Shown piece after piece: positions 17,248 to 25,426 of a stretch of DNA of 64,000 nucleotides; position 1 is the stretch's first letter; each line of letters opens with the position of its first letter. This DNA is from Solimonas soli DSM 21787 (lineage in GTDB: Bacteria > Pseudomonadota > Gammaproteobacteria > Nevskiales > Nevskiaceae). The stretch is taken from contig NZ_KI440836.1 in assembly GCF_000474945.1 (NCBI RefSeq), forward strand, positions 233,917 through 297,916, read 5' to 3'. Under the pieces are notes generated by a model that saw nothing but the letters and a program-made list of their open reading frames with translations, did no database searches and was not told the DNA's origin. Made by a program: the position numbers and the translations under genes.

Positions 17248-17646
17248 ATGCGTCAAATCAAGTGGATGCTCATCGCGCTCGTGCTGCTGCCGTTCGCCGC
17301 GCTCGCCAGGGCGCCGGTACACGACGCGGACGTCGCCGTCGTCGGCCAGCTGTCGACCAAGCAGGTCGGCGAAGCGGTGACGCGCGCGCTGGCCGGCCGG
17401 CGCTGGATCATCAGCAACCAGAAGGGCGACACGCTCGAAGCCACGCAGATGACGCGTGGCCTGATGGCGAAGATCGCCGTCAGCTGGGACACCCAGCACA
17501 TCAGCATCCGCTACCTCGACAGCCAGGGCCTCGACTACGAAGAAAAGGACGGGCAGCGCACCATCCACGGCAACTACAACAAATGGATCGCCAACCTGGA
17601 ACGCGATCTGCCGGTGTTCATGACGCGCGTCGCCGCCGGCCAATAA
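17248..17646 (+). CDS. Hypothetical exported protein
   Basis: 132 residues with a clear Sec signal peptide (MRQIKWMLIALVLLPFAALARA) and no lipobox. The mature domain has alternating beta-strand character with one central helix region (KQVGEAVTRALAGRRW). Similar small periplasmic proteins occur in many gammaproteobacteria without a known function; I do not recognise a named family. GGGGAG precedes the ATG. A hairpin (17203-17225) lies in its 5' leader, and a strong terminator follows. Confidence 0.7.
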   Translation: MRQIKWMLIALVLLPFAALARAPVHDADVAVVGQLSTKQVGEAVTRALAGRRWIISNQKGDTLEATQMTRGLMAKIAVSWDTQHISIRYLDSQGLDYEEKDGQRTIHGNYNKWIANLERDLPVFMTRVAAGQ

Positions 17647-17662
17647 GCCGTTCCGTCGCGAA

Positions 17663-17691
17663 GGCCGCGCCGGCGACGGCGCGGCCCTTTT
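17663..17691 (+). terminator. Rho-independent terminator
   Basis: A 9-bp perfect GC stem (17663-17671 with 17678-17686) with a 6-base loop is followed by CTTTT. It begins 16 bases after the stop of the exported-protein gene and separates it from the iron permease-like gene. Confidence 0.85.
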
Positions 17692-17757
17692 CGTGTGTCG
17701 CAAGCCGGCGTTCATGCGGCCGCGCTCACCATCGCGGCCGGACCGAGGAGAACGCCC

Positions 17758-18186
17758 ATGAAGAAACGCTCGAAGTTTTCGCGCTTCGCACAGAAGACCG
17801 CGACGCTCGCCGGCCGCCCGGCGATCTTCGCCGGAGCCACGCTGACCGTCCTGCTCTGGGCCACGCTCGGCCCGCTGTTCGGCTACAGCGACACCTGGCA
17901 GCTGGTGATCAACACCGGCACCACCATCGTCACCTTCCTCATGGTGTTCCTGATCCAGAACACGCAGAACCGCGACGCCGAAGCGGTGCACATCAAGCTC
18001 GACGAGATTCTCCGCGCGACCGCCGACAGCAACAAGGCGCTGCTCAACCTCGAGGAGCTGGACGAGGAGGAGCTCGACGCGATCCGCCAGCAGTATCTGG
18101 ACCTCGCCGAGGGGGCGCGCACAGAATCGCGGCAAGGCCGCAGGACGACGGGCGGCGCGGAGCGGCGCCGGCGGGCGAAGCACTGA
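17758..18186 (+). CDS. Low-affinity iron permease family small membrane protein
   Basis: 142 residues: basic N-terminus, two hydrophobic helices (GRPAIFAGATLTVLLWATLG and WQLVINTGTTIVTFLMVFLI) joined by a short loop, then the family signature QNTQNRD and an acidic helix. The family (PF04120) is named for yeast Fet4-like transporters but covers only a two-helix unit, so real transport of iron is unproven. The C-terminal 25 residues are Arg-rich and look unconserved. GAGGAG precedes the ATG. Confidence 0.75.
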   Translation: MKKRSKFSRFAQKTATLAGRPAIFAGATLTVLLWATLGPLFGYSDTWQLVINTGTTIVTFLMVFLIQNTQNRDAEAVHIKLDEILRATADSNKALLNLEELDEEELDAIRQQYLDLAEGARTESRQGRRTTGGAERRRRAKH

Positions 18187-18199
18187 GCGCGGAGGACGC

Positions 18200-18571
18200 A
18201 TGAGCACGGCAAACACCGGCACGACGACATACGACGGCAGCTGCCATTGCGGGCGCATCGCGTACACGGTCGAGGGCCAGCTCGACAAGGTCTACGAGTG
18301 CAACTGCTCGCACTGCAGCCGCAAGGGCTATCTGCTGTGGTTCCTGCCGCGCACCGCGCTGCACCTGAAGACAGCGGCCGACGCGATGTCGACCTACCGC
18401 TTCAACAAGCACGTCATCGACCACCGGTTCTGCCCGAACTGCGGCTGCGCGCCATTCGGCTTAGGCACCGACAAGAAGGGCGCGGCGACGGTCGCGGTCA
18501 ACGTGCGCTGCCTCGAAGGCCTGGACCTCGCCGCGCTCGAGCGCGTGCCGGTCGACGGCCGCAGCTTCTGA
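18200..18571 (+). CDS. GFA-family zinc protein (glutathione-dependent formaldehyde-activating-like)
   Basis: 123 residues with the Gfa/CENP-V zinc-binding pattern: SCHCG, CNCSHC with SRKG, and CPNCGC. The founding enzyme Gfa was proposed to speed S-hydroxymethylglutathione formation, but most members have unknown substrates. It starts 13 bases after the iron permease-like gene and is probably co-transcribed with it. Confidence 0.82.
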   Translation: MSTANTGTTTYDGSCHCGRIAYTVEGQLDKVYECNCSHCSRKGYLLWFLPRTALHLKTAADAMSTYRFNKHVIDHRFCPNCGCAPFGLGTDKKGAATVAVNVRCLEGLDLAALERVPVDGRSF

Positions 18572-18599
18572 GCGGCCGCGCGTGGCGCGCCGCGCCGCT

Positions 18600-19430
18600 T
18601 CAATCCTCGATCCGCTCGTGCACGCCTGAGGCGCCGCGCTTCCAGTAGGCCGCGGCCTTGAGCCATGGCGGCTGCGCGCCGTGCTCGGCGAGCAGTTGCG
18701 CGCGCAGCGCCCTGGCGACCCCGGACTCGGCGGCGACCCAGGCGAAGTAATCGCCGCGCGGCAGCGGGCGTCGGCGCAAGGCCTCGGCGAGCCGTTGCGG
18801 ATCGCCGGCCGGCGATCCGCAACGATGCACCCAGCTCAGCGCCAGGTCGGCGCGCGTCTCGAAGCTGAGCTCGTCGTCCGGGCCATCGACCTCGGCGATC
18901 ACGACCGCGCGGCTGCCGGCCGGTAGCTCGGCGAGGCGGCGCGCGATCGCCGGCAGCGCGGTGTCGTCGCCGATCAGCAGATGCCAGTCGAAGCCGGTCG
19001 GCACAAGCACGGAGCCGCGCGGTCCGCCGACCCCCAGCGGCTGACCGCGCCGCGCCTGCTCGGCCCAGCGCGTCGCCGGCCCCGTGTCGTGCAGCGCGAA
19101 ATCGATCTGCAGGGTCTGTGTCGCGGCGTCGTAATGACGCGGCGTGTAATCGCGCGCTTCCGGGCGCGGGCCGTCGGCGTAGCGCGGCCCGTCCGGGCCC
19201 AGCGCCGGCAGGTTCAGCACGCCATCGGCCGCCGGGAAGAACAGCTTCACGTGATCGTCGAAGCCGGGACTGGCGAAGCCCGCGAGCGCGGCGCCGCCGA
19301 CGGTCACGCGCTGCAGATGCGGCCTCAGGCGCTCGACCTTGCGCACCTCGAGGCGGCGCAGCCGGGCTTCGTGGCGGACGCGCTGCGGCTTGCGCTCGGC
19401 GGCGACGCGGTCGGGCGAATCGGGATCCAT
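18600..19430 (-). CDS. nfeF: NfeF/YqjH-like siderophore-interacting ferric-chelate reductase
   Basis: 276-residue flavoreductase of the siderophore-interacting protein family: N-terminal FAD domain with RDYTPRHYD, then an NADPH-binding domain with HLLIGDDTALPAIARRL. E. coli NfeF (YqjH) reduces ferric chelates in the cytoplasm. It is divergent from a PadR-type regulator, exactly as in E. coli yqjH-yqjI, which supports the specific assignment. The ATG at 19430 was preferred over an upstream in-frame start that would fall inside the operator palindrome. Confidence 0.85.
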   Translation of the reverse strand: MDPDSPDRVAAERKPQRVRHEARLRRLEVRKVERLRPHLQRVTVGGAALAGFASPGFDDHVKLFFPAADGVLNLPALGPDGPRYADGPRPEARDYTPRHYDAATQTLQIDFALHDTGPATRWAEQARRGQPLGVGGPRGSVLVPTGFDWHLLIGDDTALPAIARRLAELPAGSRAVVIAEVDGPDDELSFETRADLALSWVHRCGSPAGDPQRLAEALRRRPLPRGDYFAWVAAESGVARALRAQLLAEHGAQPPWLKAAAYWKRGASGVHERIED

Positions 19431-19453
19431 GGAGACGTTCCAGTTGTAAGTTC

Positions 19454-19479
19454 GTATCAAACGATATATCGTTTAATAC
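19454..19479. promoter_or_regulatory. Palindromic operator of the nfeF-nfeR intergenic region
   Basis: The perfect 16-bp palindrome AAACGATATATCGTTT (19459-19474) extends to 26 bp with one mismatched pair through flanking GTAT/ATAC. It is very AT-rich and centred between the divergent starts. It has the size and placement expected for a dimeric PadR-type repressor, and TATAT-type repeats are described for YqjI. Confidence 0.75.
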
Positions 19480-19522
19480 ATCGGGGCAAGCCATCCGCTC
19501 CGACCTCAACCGGAGCGCCTTC

Positions 19523-20179
19523 ATGTTCAAGCGTCATTTCTTCAATCGCGGCCGCGACTTCGACGAGGCCGGGGACTTTCTCGGCCAGGCCGCGCGCTGC
19601 GCGCGTGGCGAAGGTCGCGGCCGCCACGGCCACAGTCATCACGGTCGTGACAGCGGCGAGGGTTTCGGCTTCGGCGGCCGCATGGGCTTCGGCCGCGGCG
19701 GCGGCGGCGGCCGCGTGTTCGGCGCCGGCGACCTGCGTCTCGTGCTGCTCGCGCTGATCGCCGAGGCGCCGCGGCACGGCTACGAGCTGATCAAGGAGAT
19801 CGAGCAGCGCTTCGGCGGCGCATACGCGCCGAGCCCGGGCTCCGTCTACCCGACGCTGATCCTGCTCGAGGAACTCGGCCAGATTCGCGGCCGCGCCGAG
19901 GACGGCAGCAAGAAGCTGTTCGAGATCACCGACGAAGGCCGCGCGCATCTGGCCGCGAACCGCGCCGCCGCCGACGGCGCCATGAACCGCATGGCGATGG
20001 TCGCGCGCATGATGGGCGGCGGCCGTCCGCCGGAAGCGGTGCACCAGGCCATGCACACCCTGAAAACCGCGCTGATGTTCCGCCGCGGCGGCTGGAGCGA
20101 AGCCGAGACGGCCCGCGTCAGCGCCATCATCGAACGCGCCGCGCAGGAGATCAGCGGCGGCGGCAGCGAGGAAGCCTGA
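19523..20179 (+). CDS. nfeR: NfeR/YqjI-like PadR family metal-responsive regulator
   Basis: 218 residues. A His/Gly-rich N-terminal extension with HGHSHHGRD (about residues 33-45) precedes a PadR winged helix: LVLLALIAEAPRHGYELIKEIEQ, then YAPSPGSVYPTLILLEELG. A C-terminal helical dimerisation domain follows. E. coli YqjI has a similar metal-binding extension and represses yqjH, responding to nickel. The operator palindrome and divergent nfeF match that system. The Gly/Phe-rich linker (FGFGGRMGFGRGGGGG) is low-complexity. Confidence 0.85.
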   Translation: MFKRHFFNRGRDFDEAGDFLGQAARCARGEGRGRHGHSHHGRDSGEGFGFGGRMGFGRGGGGGRVFGAGDLRLVLLALIAEAPRHGYELIKEIEQRFGGAYAPSPGSVYPTLILLEELGQIRGRAEDGSKKLFEITDEGRAHLAANRAAADGAMNRMAMVARMMGGGRPPEAVHQAMHTLKTALMFRRGGWSEAETARVSAIIERAAQEISGGGSEEA

Positions 20180-20187
20180 TCAGCCCC

Positions 20188-21759
20188 TCAGCCCCGCCGC
20201 ACGCGGGCGACCGCGTCGCGCCAGCCGTCGTGCAGGGCGTCGGCGCGCGCCACCGGCATTTGCGGCGTGAAGCGCGCGTCGGCCTGCCAGCGTGCGGCGA
20301 TGTCGTCGAGCGAGCGGTAGACGCCGGCCGTGAGGCCGGCGAGCAAGGCGGCGCCGAGCGCCGTCGTCTCCACCGTCTGCGGGCGCACGACGGGAATCTG
20401 CAGCAGGTCGGCGAGGCACTGCGTGAGCCAGTCGTTGACGACCATGCCGCCGTCGACGCGCAGCTCGCGCACGGTGAACGTCGCGGAGCGACGCTGCTGT
20501 CCCTCGCCCGCCTCGCGGGAGAGGAGGAGGCCGTCCGCAGATACGGACCCTGGGGTGAGGGCGCTGGCTTCGGATGCCGCGTCGCTCGCCATCGCGTCGA
20601 GCAGGTCGCGCGTCTGGTAGGCGACCGATTCGAGGGCGGCGCGCACGATGTGGGCGATGCCGGAGTCGCGCGTCAGGCCGAAGACCGCGCCGCGCGCTTC
20701 GGGGTCCCAGTACGGCGCGCCGAGCCCGGTGAACGCCGGCACGAGGTAGACGCCGTTGGTGTCGGGAATCGAACGCGCGAGCTGCTCGGTTTCGCCGGCG
20801 CTGGCGATCAGGCGTATCGCATCGCGCAGCCATTGCACGGCGGCGCCGGCGACGAAGATGCTGCCTTCGAGCGCGTAAGTGGTTTCGCCCTTGAGGCGAT
20901 AGGCGACGGTCGACAGCAGGCGGTTCTTCGAGCGCTTGAACTCGCGGCCGGTGTTGAGCACCAGGAAGCAGCCGGTGCCGTAGGTCGACTTGCTCATGCC
21001 GGGCTCGAAGCAGGCCTGGCCGACGGTCGCCGCCTGCTGGTCGCCGGCGATGCCGCCGATGCGCATCGCGCCGCCGAACAGCTCCGGCGCCGTCTCGCCG
21101 TAGTCGGCGGCGCTGTCGCGGACCTCGGGCAGCAGCGCGCGCGGCACGCCGAAGAACTGCAGCAGCGCCTCGTCCCAGTCCTGCGTGACGATGTTGAACA
21201 GCGCGGTGCGCGAGGCATTGGTGGCGTCGGTGGCATGCACGCGGCCGTTGGTGAGCTTCCACAGCAGCCAGCTGTCGATGGTGCCGAAGGCCAGCTCGCC
21301 GCGTTCGGCGCGGGCGCGCGCGCCTTCGACGTGCTCGAGCAGCCAGGCGATCTTGGTCGCCGAGAAATACGGATCGACGATCAGGCCGGTGCGCTCGCCG
21401 ATCCAGTCGTTGCGCTCCTGGTGCTGCTGGCAGAAGGCGCTGGTGCGGCGGTCCTGCCAGACGATCGCCGGATGGATCGGCGCCCCGCTCCGGCGGTCCC
21501 AGATCACCGTGGTCTCGCGCTGGTTGGTGATGCCGAGCGCGGCGATGTCGGCGGCCTTCAGTTTCGCGGCGGCGAGCGCCTCGCGCACGCAGGCGACGGT
21601 GTCGTCCCAGATGCGTTGCGCGTCATGCTCGACCCATCCGCTTTTCGGGTAGGACTGCGGCAGCTCGCGCTGCGCGAGGCCGAGCTTGGCGCCGTCGGCG
21701 TCGAAGACGATCGCCCGCGTGCTCGTCGTGCCCTGGTCGATGGCCAGCAGTGCCTTCAT
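20188..21759 (-). CDS. glpK: Glycerol kinase with an in-frame palindromic insertion
   Basis: Phosphorylates glycerol to sn-glycerol 3-phosphate in the cytoplasm. 523 residues against about 500 usually. [10 protein letters not shown] at the N-terminus, [28 protein letters not shown] and [10 protein letters not shown] are all standard FGGY/GlpK segments. The extra length is one block of about 35 residues (roughly 393-428) between [13 protein letters not shown] and RELRVDGG, encoded by a hairpin-forming repeat. The reading frame is intact, so the enzyme may still work. It is divergent from the MFS gene; no glpF or glpD is nearby. Confidence 0.93.
   Translation of the reverse strand: MKALLAIDQGTTSTRAIVFDADGAKLGLAQRELPQSYPKSGWVEHDAQRIWDDTVACVREALAAAKLKAADIAALGITNQRETTVIWDRRSGAPIHPAIVWQDRRTSAFCQQHQERNDWIGERTGLIVDPYFSATKIAWLLEHVEGARARAERGELAFGTIDSWLLWKLTNGRVHATDATNASRTALFNIVTQDWDEALLQFFGVPRALLPEVRDSAADYGETAPELFGGAMRIGGIAGDQQAATVGQACFEPGMSKSTYGTGCFLVLNTGREFKRSKNRLLSTVAYRLKGETTYALEGSIFVAGAAVQWLRDAIRLIASAGETEQLARSIPDTNGVYLVPAFTGLGAPYWDPEARGAVFGLTRDSGIAHIVRAALESVAYQTRDLLDAMASDAASEASALTPGSVSADGLLLSREAGEGQQRRSATFTVRELRVDGGMVVNDWLTQCLADLLQIPVVRPQTVETTALGAALLAGLTAGVYRSLDDIAARWQADARFTPQMPVARADALHDGWRDAVARVRRG
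20473..20578. repeat. Palindromic repeat-like element inserted within glpK
   Basis: About 105 bases that have no counterpart in normal glpK. They hold two tandem hairpins: 20502-20511 with 20515-20524 (10-bp stem, one mismatch, 3-base loop) and 20533-20537 with 20544-20548 (GTCCG/CGGAC). On the glpK coding strand it reads CCCTCACCCC, then CCTCTCCCGC-GAG-GCGGGCGAGG, a layout typical of intergenic REP-like sequences. The length is close to a multiple of three and contains no stop in the glpK frame. Confidence 0.75.
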
Positions 21760-21843
21760 CTGTTTTCCTCCTCGTCCCGGCGGGCGCCGATAATGCGGCC
21801 CGTCGAATTCCTCTTATACCGCGTCGCCCGCTTTTTCCGCTCC

Positions 21844-23277
21844 ATGCCCGCCCATCCCGCACGTCCGCGTCTCGTTCCGCTGATCATCGCCTGCGCGCTG
21901 TTCATGGAGAACCTCGACTCGACCATCATCGCCACCGCGCTGCCGCAGATCGCGCGGGCGCTCGGCGAGGACCCGCTGCACCTGAGCCTGGCCATCACCG
22001 CCTATCTGCTGAGCCTCGCGGTGTTCATTCCGCTGTCCGGCTGGATCGCCGACCGCTACGGCGCCAAGCGCGTGTTCCGCTACGCGATCCTGCTGTTCAC
22101 GCTCGGCTCGGCGCTGTGCGGCCTGTCGCAGTCCATGCTCGGCCTCGTCGTCGCCCGCGTGCTGCAGGGCCTGGGCGGCGCGATGATGGTGCCGGTCGGC
22201 CGCCTCGTGCTCCTGCGCAACACGCCGAAGGCGGAGCTGGTCGCGGCGATGTCCTGGCTGACCATCCCGGCGCTGCTCGGGCCGATCCTCGGTCCGCCGG
22301 TCGGCGGCTTCATCGTCACCTACGCGTCGTGGCGCTGGATCTTCTTCATCAACCTGCCGATCGGCCTCATCGGCTTCTGGCTGGTGACGCGCTACATCGA
22401 CGAGATTCCCGGCCGGCGCGGCGCGCCGCTCGACTGGCGCGGCTGGCTGCTGCTCGGCAGCGGCCTGGCGCTGCTGGTGTCCGGTTTCGAGCAGCTCGGC
22501 AAGCACATTGCCAGCAACGTCGCGGTGACGGCGATGCTGCTGCTCGGCGCCGCCCTGCTCGGCGCCTACGTGCTGTACGCGCGCGGCGGGCGCGGCCGCA
22601 TTCTCGATCTCGGCCTGCTGCGCATTCCGAGCTTCCGCACCTCGGTCGGCGGCGGCACCGTCTACCGCGCCAGCATCGGCGCCTACACGCTGCTGATGCC
22701 GCTGATGCTGCAGCTCGGCTTCGGCTTCTCGGCGGCGGCGTCCGGCACCACGACCTTCGTCTCGGCGATCGGCGCGGTGGCGATGAAGACGGCGGCGCCG
22801 CGCATCGTGCGCCGCTTCGGTTTCCGCCCGCTGCTGATCGGCGATGCGCTGCTCAGCGCGGCGTTCGTGGTCGGCATCGGCCTGTTCACGGCGACCACGC
22901 CGCGCGCGCTGATGCTCGGCTGGCTGCTCGCCTACGGCTTCTTCCGCTCGCTGCAGTTCACCTGCATCAACACGCTCGGCTTCGCCGACGTGCCGGAGAC
23001 GCGCATGAGCCAGGCGACCAGCTTTTCGAGCACCGCGCAGCAGCTGGCGCTGAGCCTCGGCGTCGGCCTCGGCTCGCAGCTGCTCAACTCCAGCCTCGCG
23101 CTGCGCGGCGGCCTGGTGCTCGAGACGATCGACTTCCGGCACGCCTTCTTCGGCGTCGCCCTGGTCTGCGCCGCCTCGGCGCTGAGCTTCCGGCGCCTGC
23201 ACGCCGATGCCGGCAGCGCGGTCAGCGGTCACGCCCGCGTCGCCGCCGAGCCGGAGCCGGCGGAGCAGCGCAACTAG
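21844..23277 (+). CDS. DHA2-family (EmrB/QacA-type) MFS exporter
   Basis: 477-residue inner-membrane major facilitator with 12-14 hydrophobic segments. DHA2 landmarks are the opening MENLDSTIIATALPQIA, the motif A loop GWIADRYGAKRV, and the antiporter motif GPILGPPVGGFIV followed by WRWIFFINLPIG. Likely a proton-driven drug efflux pump; the substrate is unknown. No membrane-fusion partner gene is adjacent. The start MPAHPARPRLV was chosen; an upstream ATG at 21793 would add 17 residues. Confidence 0.87.
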   Translation: MPAHPARPRLVPLIIACALFMENLDSTIIATALPQIARALGEDPLHLSLAITAYLLSLAVFIPLSGWIADRYGAKRVFRYAILLFTLGSALCGLSQSMLGLVVARVLQGLGGAMMVPVGRLVLLRNTPKAELVAAMSWLTIPALLGPILGPPVGGFIVTYASWRWIFFINLPIGLIGFWLVTRYIDEIPGRRGAPLDWRGWLLLGSGLALLVSGFEQLGKHIASNVAVTAMLLLGAALLGAYVLYARGGRGRILDLGLLRIPSFRTSVGGGTVYRASIGAYTLLMPLMLQLGFGFSAAASGTTTFVSAIGAVAMKTAAPRIVRRFGFRPLLIGDALLSAAFVVGIGLFTATTPRALMLGWLLAYGFFRSLQFTCINTLGFADVPETRMSQATSFSSTAQQLALSLGVGLGSQLLNSSLALRGGLVLETIDFRHAFFGVALVCAASALSFRRLHADAGSAVSGHARVAAEPEPAEQRN

Positions 23278-23439
23278 AACCCGTTGACGCGAATCGCCGC
23301 GCCGCGGCCGGGCCGCCGCGGTGCAGACCTGCGCCACGATGGCGCGACGGCCGCCGCGCGCCGGCCGTTTCCGCCCCCGCGCGCATGCCATCCCCTGGCC
23401 GGCATGGAGGTTTTTGCCGCGCCCTGGCAGAGGCGGGAG

Positions 23440-23455
23440 CGGCATTTTTCTTGCG
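23440..23455 (+). promoter_or_regulatory. Sigma-54-type (-24/-12) promoter upstream of nasT
   Basis: GGCATTTTTCTTGC places GG and GC exactly 10 bases apart, with the consensus GGCA and TTGC blocks. It lies about 57 bases before the nasT start in a 234-base gap with no other gene. Nitrogen-regulated sigma-54 control suits a nitrate-sensing operon. Confidence 0.65.
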
Positions 23456-23511
23456 TCAAGGCGGGCGTCGTCGCGCATCGCCGACGTGGCAGCAATGCCG
23501 GGATGGTCCTC

Positions 23512-24129
23512 ATGAGTACACGTGTATTGATCGCCGGCGCGGCTGCCGCTTACCGGCCGCGGCTGTGCGCCGCGCTCGAACAGGCCGGCTGCGTCGTGCT
23601 GCCGGCGCCCGAGCCGATCGTCGACCTCGAGGCGCTGGTCCAGGACCTGGCGCCGGACTTGATCCTCATCCATGCCGAATCGCCGGACCGCGACACGCTC
23701 GAAAACCTGGCGGTGTTCCACGAGCGCGCGCCGAAGCCGGTGATCGCGCTGTGCGCCCGGGCCGGCTCGGCGCTCAGCGAGCAGATCGATCGCGCCGGCT
23801 TCAGCTTCTACGCGGTCGACGAACTGTCGCCGGCCCTGCTGCAGTCGCTGGTGCAGGTGTCGCTGGCGCAGTTCCAGCGCGAGCAGACGCTGCGCGAATC
23901 GCTGGCACAGGCGCAGGCGGAACTCGGCGACCGCCGCGACGTCGATCGCGCCAAGTGCCTGCTGATGGAGCGCTACGGCATGAAGGAGTCCGAGGCCTAC
24001 CACCATCTGCGCCGCGCGGCGATGCGGCGCGCGCAGAAGCTGCCGGACTTCGCGCGCACGATGCTGCGCGACGAGTCGCAGCTCGACCATTTCGCCGCCG
24101 AGATGGCGCGCGCCGCGCGCCAGGCCTGA
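23512..24129 (+). CDS. nasT: NasT-like ANTAR-domain RNA-binding antiterminator
   Basis: 205 residues: a pseudo-receiver domain (about 1-120), a coiled-coil link (QFQREQTLRESLAQAQAEL) and a C-terminal ANTAR domain with RAKCLLMERYGMKESEAYHHLRRAAM. NasT binds two-hairpin leader RNAs of nitrate assimilation operons and prevents termination; NasS holds it inactive without nitrate. The nasS gene follows. An alternative ATG lies 9 bases upstream. The ANTAR target, a nas leader, is not in this window. Confidence 0.87.
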   Translation: MSTRVLIAGAAAAYRPRLCAALEQAGCVVLPAPEPIVDLEALVQDLAPDLILIHAESPDRDTLENLAVFHERAPKPVIALCARAGSALSEQIDRAGFSFYAVDELSPALLQSLVQVSLAQFQREQTLRESLAQAQAELGDRRDVDRAKCLLMERYGMKESEAYHHLRRAAMRRAQKLPDFARTMLRDESQLDHFAAEMARAARQA

Positions 24130-24203
24130 ACCGCGCCGGGCACGCCGCTCGGCGGCGCCGCGGCCTGCTAAGGTAGGCACGTTCCGCGATACGAGCGTCA
24201 TTC

Positions 24204-25349
24204 GTGAGTGCCCTTGCCGCCTCCGGCGCGCCGGAGAAATCCGAGCTGCGCGTCGGCTTCATGCCGCTGACCGACTGCGCGCCGATCATCGTCGCCGCGG
24301 CGAAAGGCTTCGATCGCCGCCACGGCCTGCGCATCGTGCCGGTTCGCGAAAGCTCGTGGGCGGCGGTGCGCGATCGCCTGCTGCGCGGCGAGAACGATGC
24401 CTCGCAGCTGCTCTACGGCATGGCCTACGGCGTGCAGACCGGCGTCGGCGGCGCGGCGCGCGAGCTGGCGATCACCATGGGCCTGTCGCGCAACGGCCAG
24501 GGCATCACCCTGTCGCGGGCCCTGCTCGCGCGCGGCGTGCGCGATGGCGCGTCGCTCGCCGCGCTCGTTCACCGCGAACCGGGCTGCACCTTCGCGCACA
24601 CCTTCCCGACCGGCAACCACGCCATGTGGCTGTACTACTGGCTCGCCGCGCTCGGCGTGCAGCCGCTGCGCGAGGTGCGCATGACGACGGTGCCGCCGCC
24701 GCAGATGGTCGCGCAGATGCGCGCCGGCATCATGGACGGCTACTGCGTCGGCGAGCCGTGGAACGCGCATGCCGTGCGCGAGGGCGTCGGCTTCACCGTG
24801 GCGACCTCCCAGCACATCTGGCCCGACCATCCCGGCAAGGCACTCGGCATGACCGCCGCCTTCGTCGACGCGCATCCGCGATCGGCGCGGGCCCTGACCG
24901 CGGCGCTGCTCGAGGCGGCGCGCTGGTGCGATGCGCGCGGCAACCGCGCCGAGCTGGCGCGCCTGCTCGCCGCGCCGGCCTGCATCGATTGCGAGGTCGC
25001 GGCGATCGCCGACCGTCTCGACGGCGATTACGACGACGGCATCGGCCGGCGCTGGCACGACGCGCATCCGCTGCGCTTCTTCGACGACGGCGCCGTCACC
25101 CAGCCCTGGCTGTCCGACGGCCTGTGGTTCCTCACCCAGCTGCGCCGCTGGGGCCTGCTGCGCAGTGAACCCGAATACCTCGACATCGCCGCGCGCGTGC
25201 AGCGCCTCGACGTCTACCACGATGCCTGCGCCGCGGTCGGCATCGCGGCGCCGCGCGCCGTCATGCGCCGTTCGGTGCTGTTCGACGGCGGCGTCTGGGA
25301 CGGTTCCGATCCGGCCGCCTACGCGGCCTCGTTCGCGATCCGCGCCTGA
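24204..25349 (+). CDS. nasS: NasS-like cytoplasmic nitrate sensor
   Basis: 381-residue NrtA/CmpA-type nitrate-binding protein (RVGFMPLTDCAPIIVAA; TFPTGNHAMWLYYWLAALG; GEPWNAHAV). There is no signal peptide, which separates the sensor NasS from the periplasmic transporter subunit NrtA. In nitrate-free cells NasS is known to sequester NasT. The GTG start lies 74 bases after nasT. No nrt/nas transport or reductase genes follow; hemB is next. Confidence 0.85.
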   Translation: MSALAASGAPEKSELRVGFMPLTDCAPIIVAAAKGFDRRHGLRIVPVRESSWAAVRDRLLRGENDASQLLYGMAYGVQTGVGGAARELAITMGLSRNGQGITLSRALLARGVRDGASLAALVHREPGCTFAHTFPTGNHAMWLYYWLAALGVQPLREVRMTTVPPPQMVAQMRAGIMDGYCVGEPWNAHAVREGVGFTVATSQHIWPDHPGKALGMTAAFVDAHPRSARALTAALLEAARWCDARGNRAELARLLAAPACIDCEVAAIADRLDGDYDDGIGRRWHDAHPLRFFDDGAVTQPWLSDGLWFLTQLRRWGLLRSEPEYLDIAARVQRLDVYHDACAAVGIAAPRAVMRRSVLFDGGVWDGSDPAAYAASFAIRA

Positions 25350-25389
25350 GCGGCGCTGCGCGGCGCGCCGGCCGGCGCGATGCGGCGGC

Positions 25390-25395
25390 TATAAT
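25390..25395 (+). promoter_or_regulatory. Perfect -10 hexamer upstream of hemB
   Basis: TATAAT sits 32 bases before the hemB start in otherwise very GC-rich DNA. The -35 region is poor, so the promoter may depend on an activator or an unusual -35. Confidence 0.5.
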
Positions 25396-25426
25396 CCACG
25401 CTCTCCCATCGTTGCCGGAAGCGCCC

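Noticed and set aside
21814-24201. A 795-codon minus-strand open frame opposite the MFS and nasT genes
   Set aside because: Gln/Arg/Ala-rich shadow of GC-biased codons; the sense genes are well supported.
24204-25349. Periplasmic nitrate ABC transporter subunit NrtA
   Set aside because: No signal peptide and adjacency to nasT favour the cytoplasmic sensor NasS.
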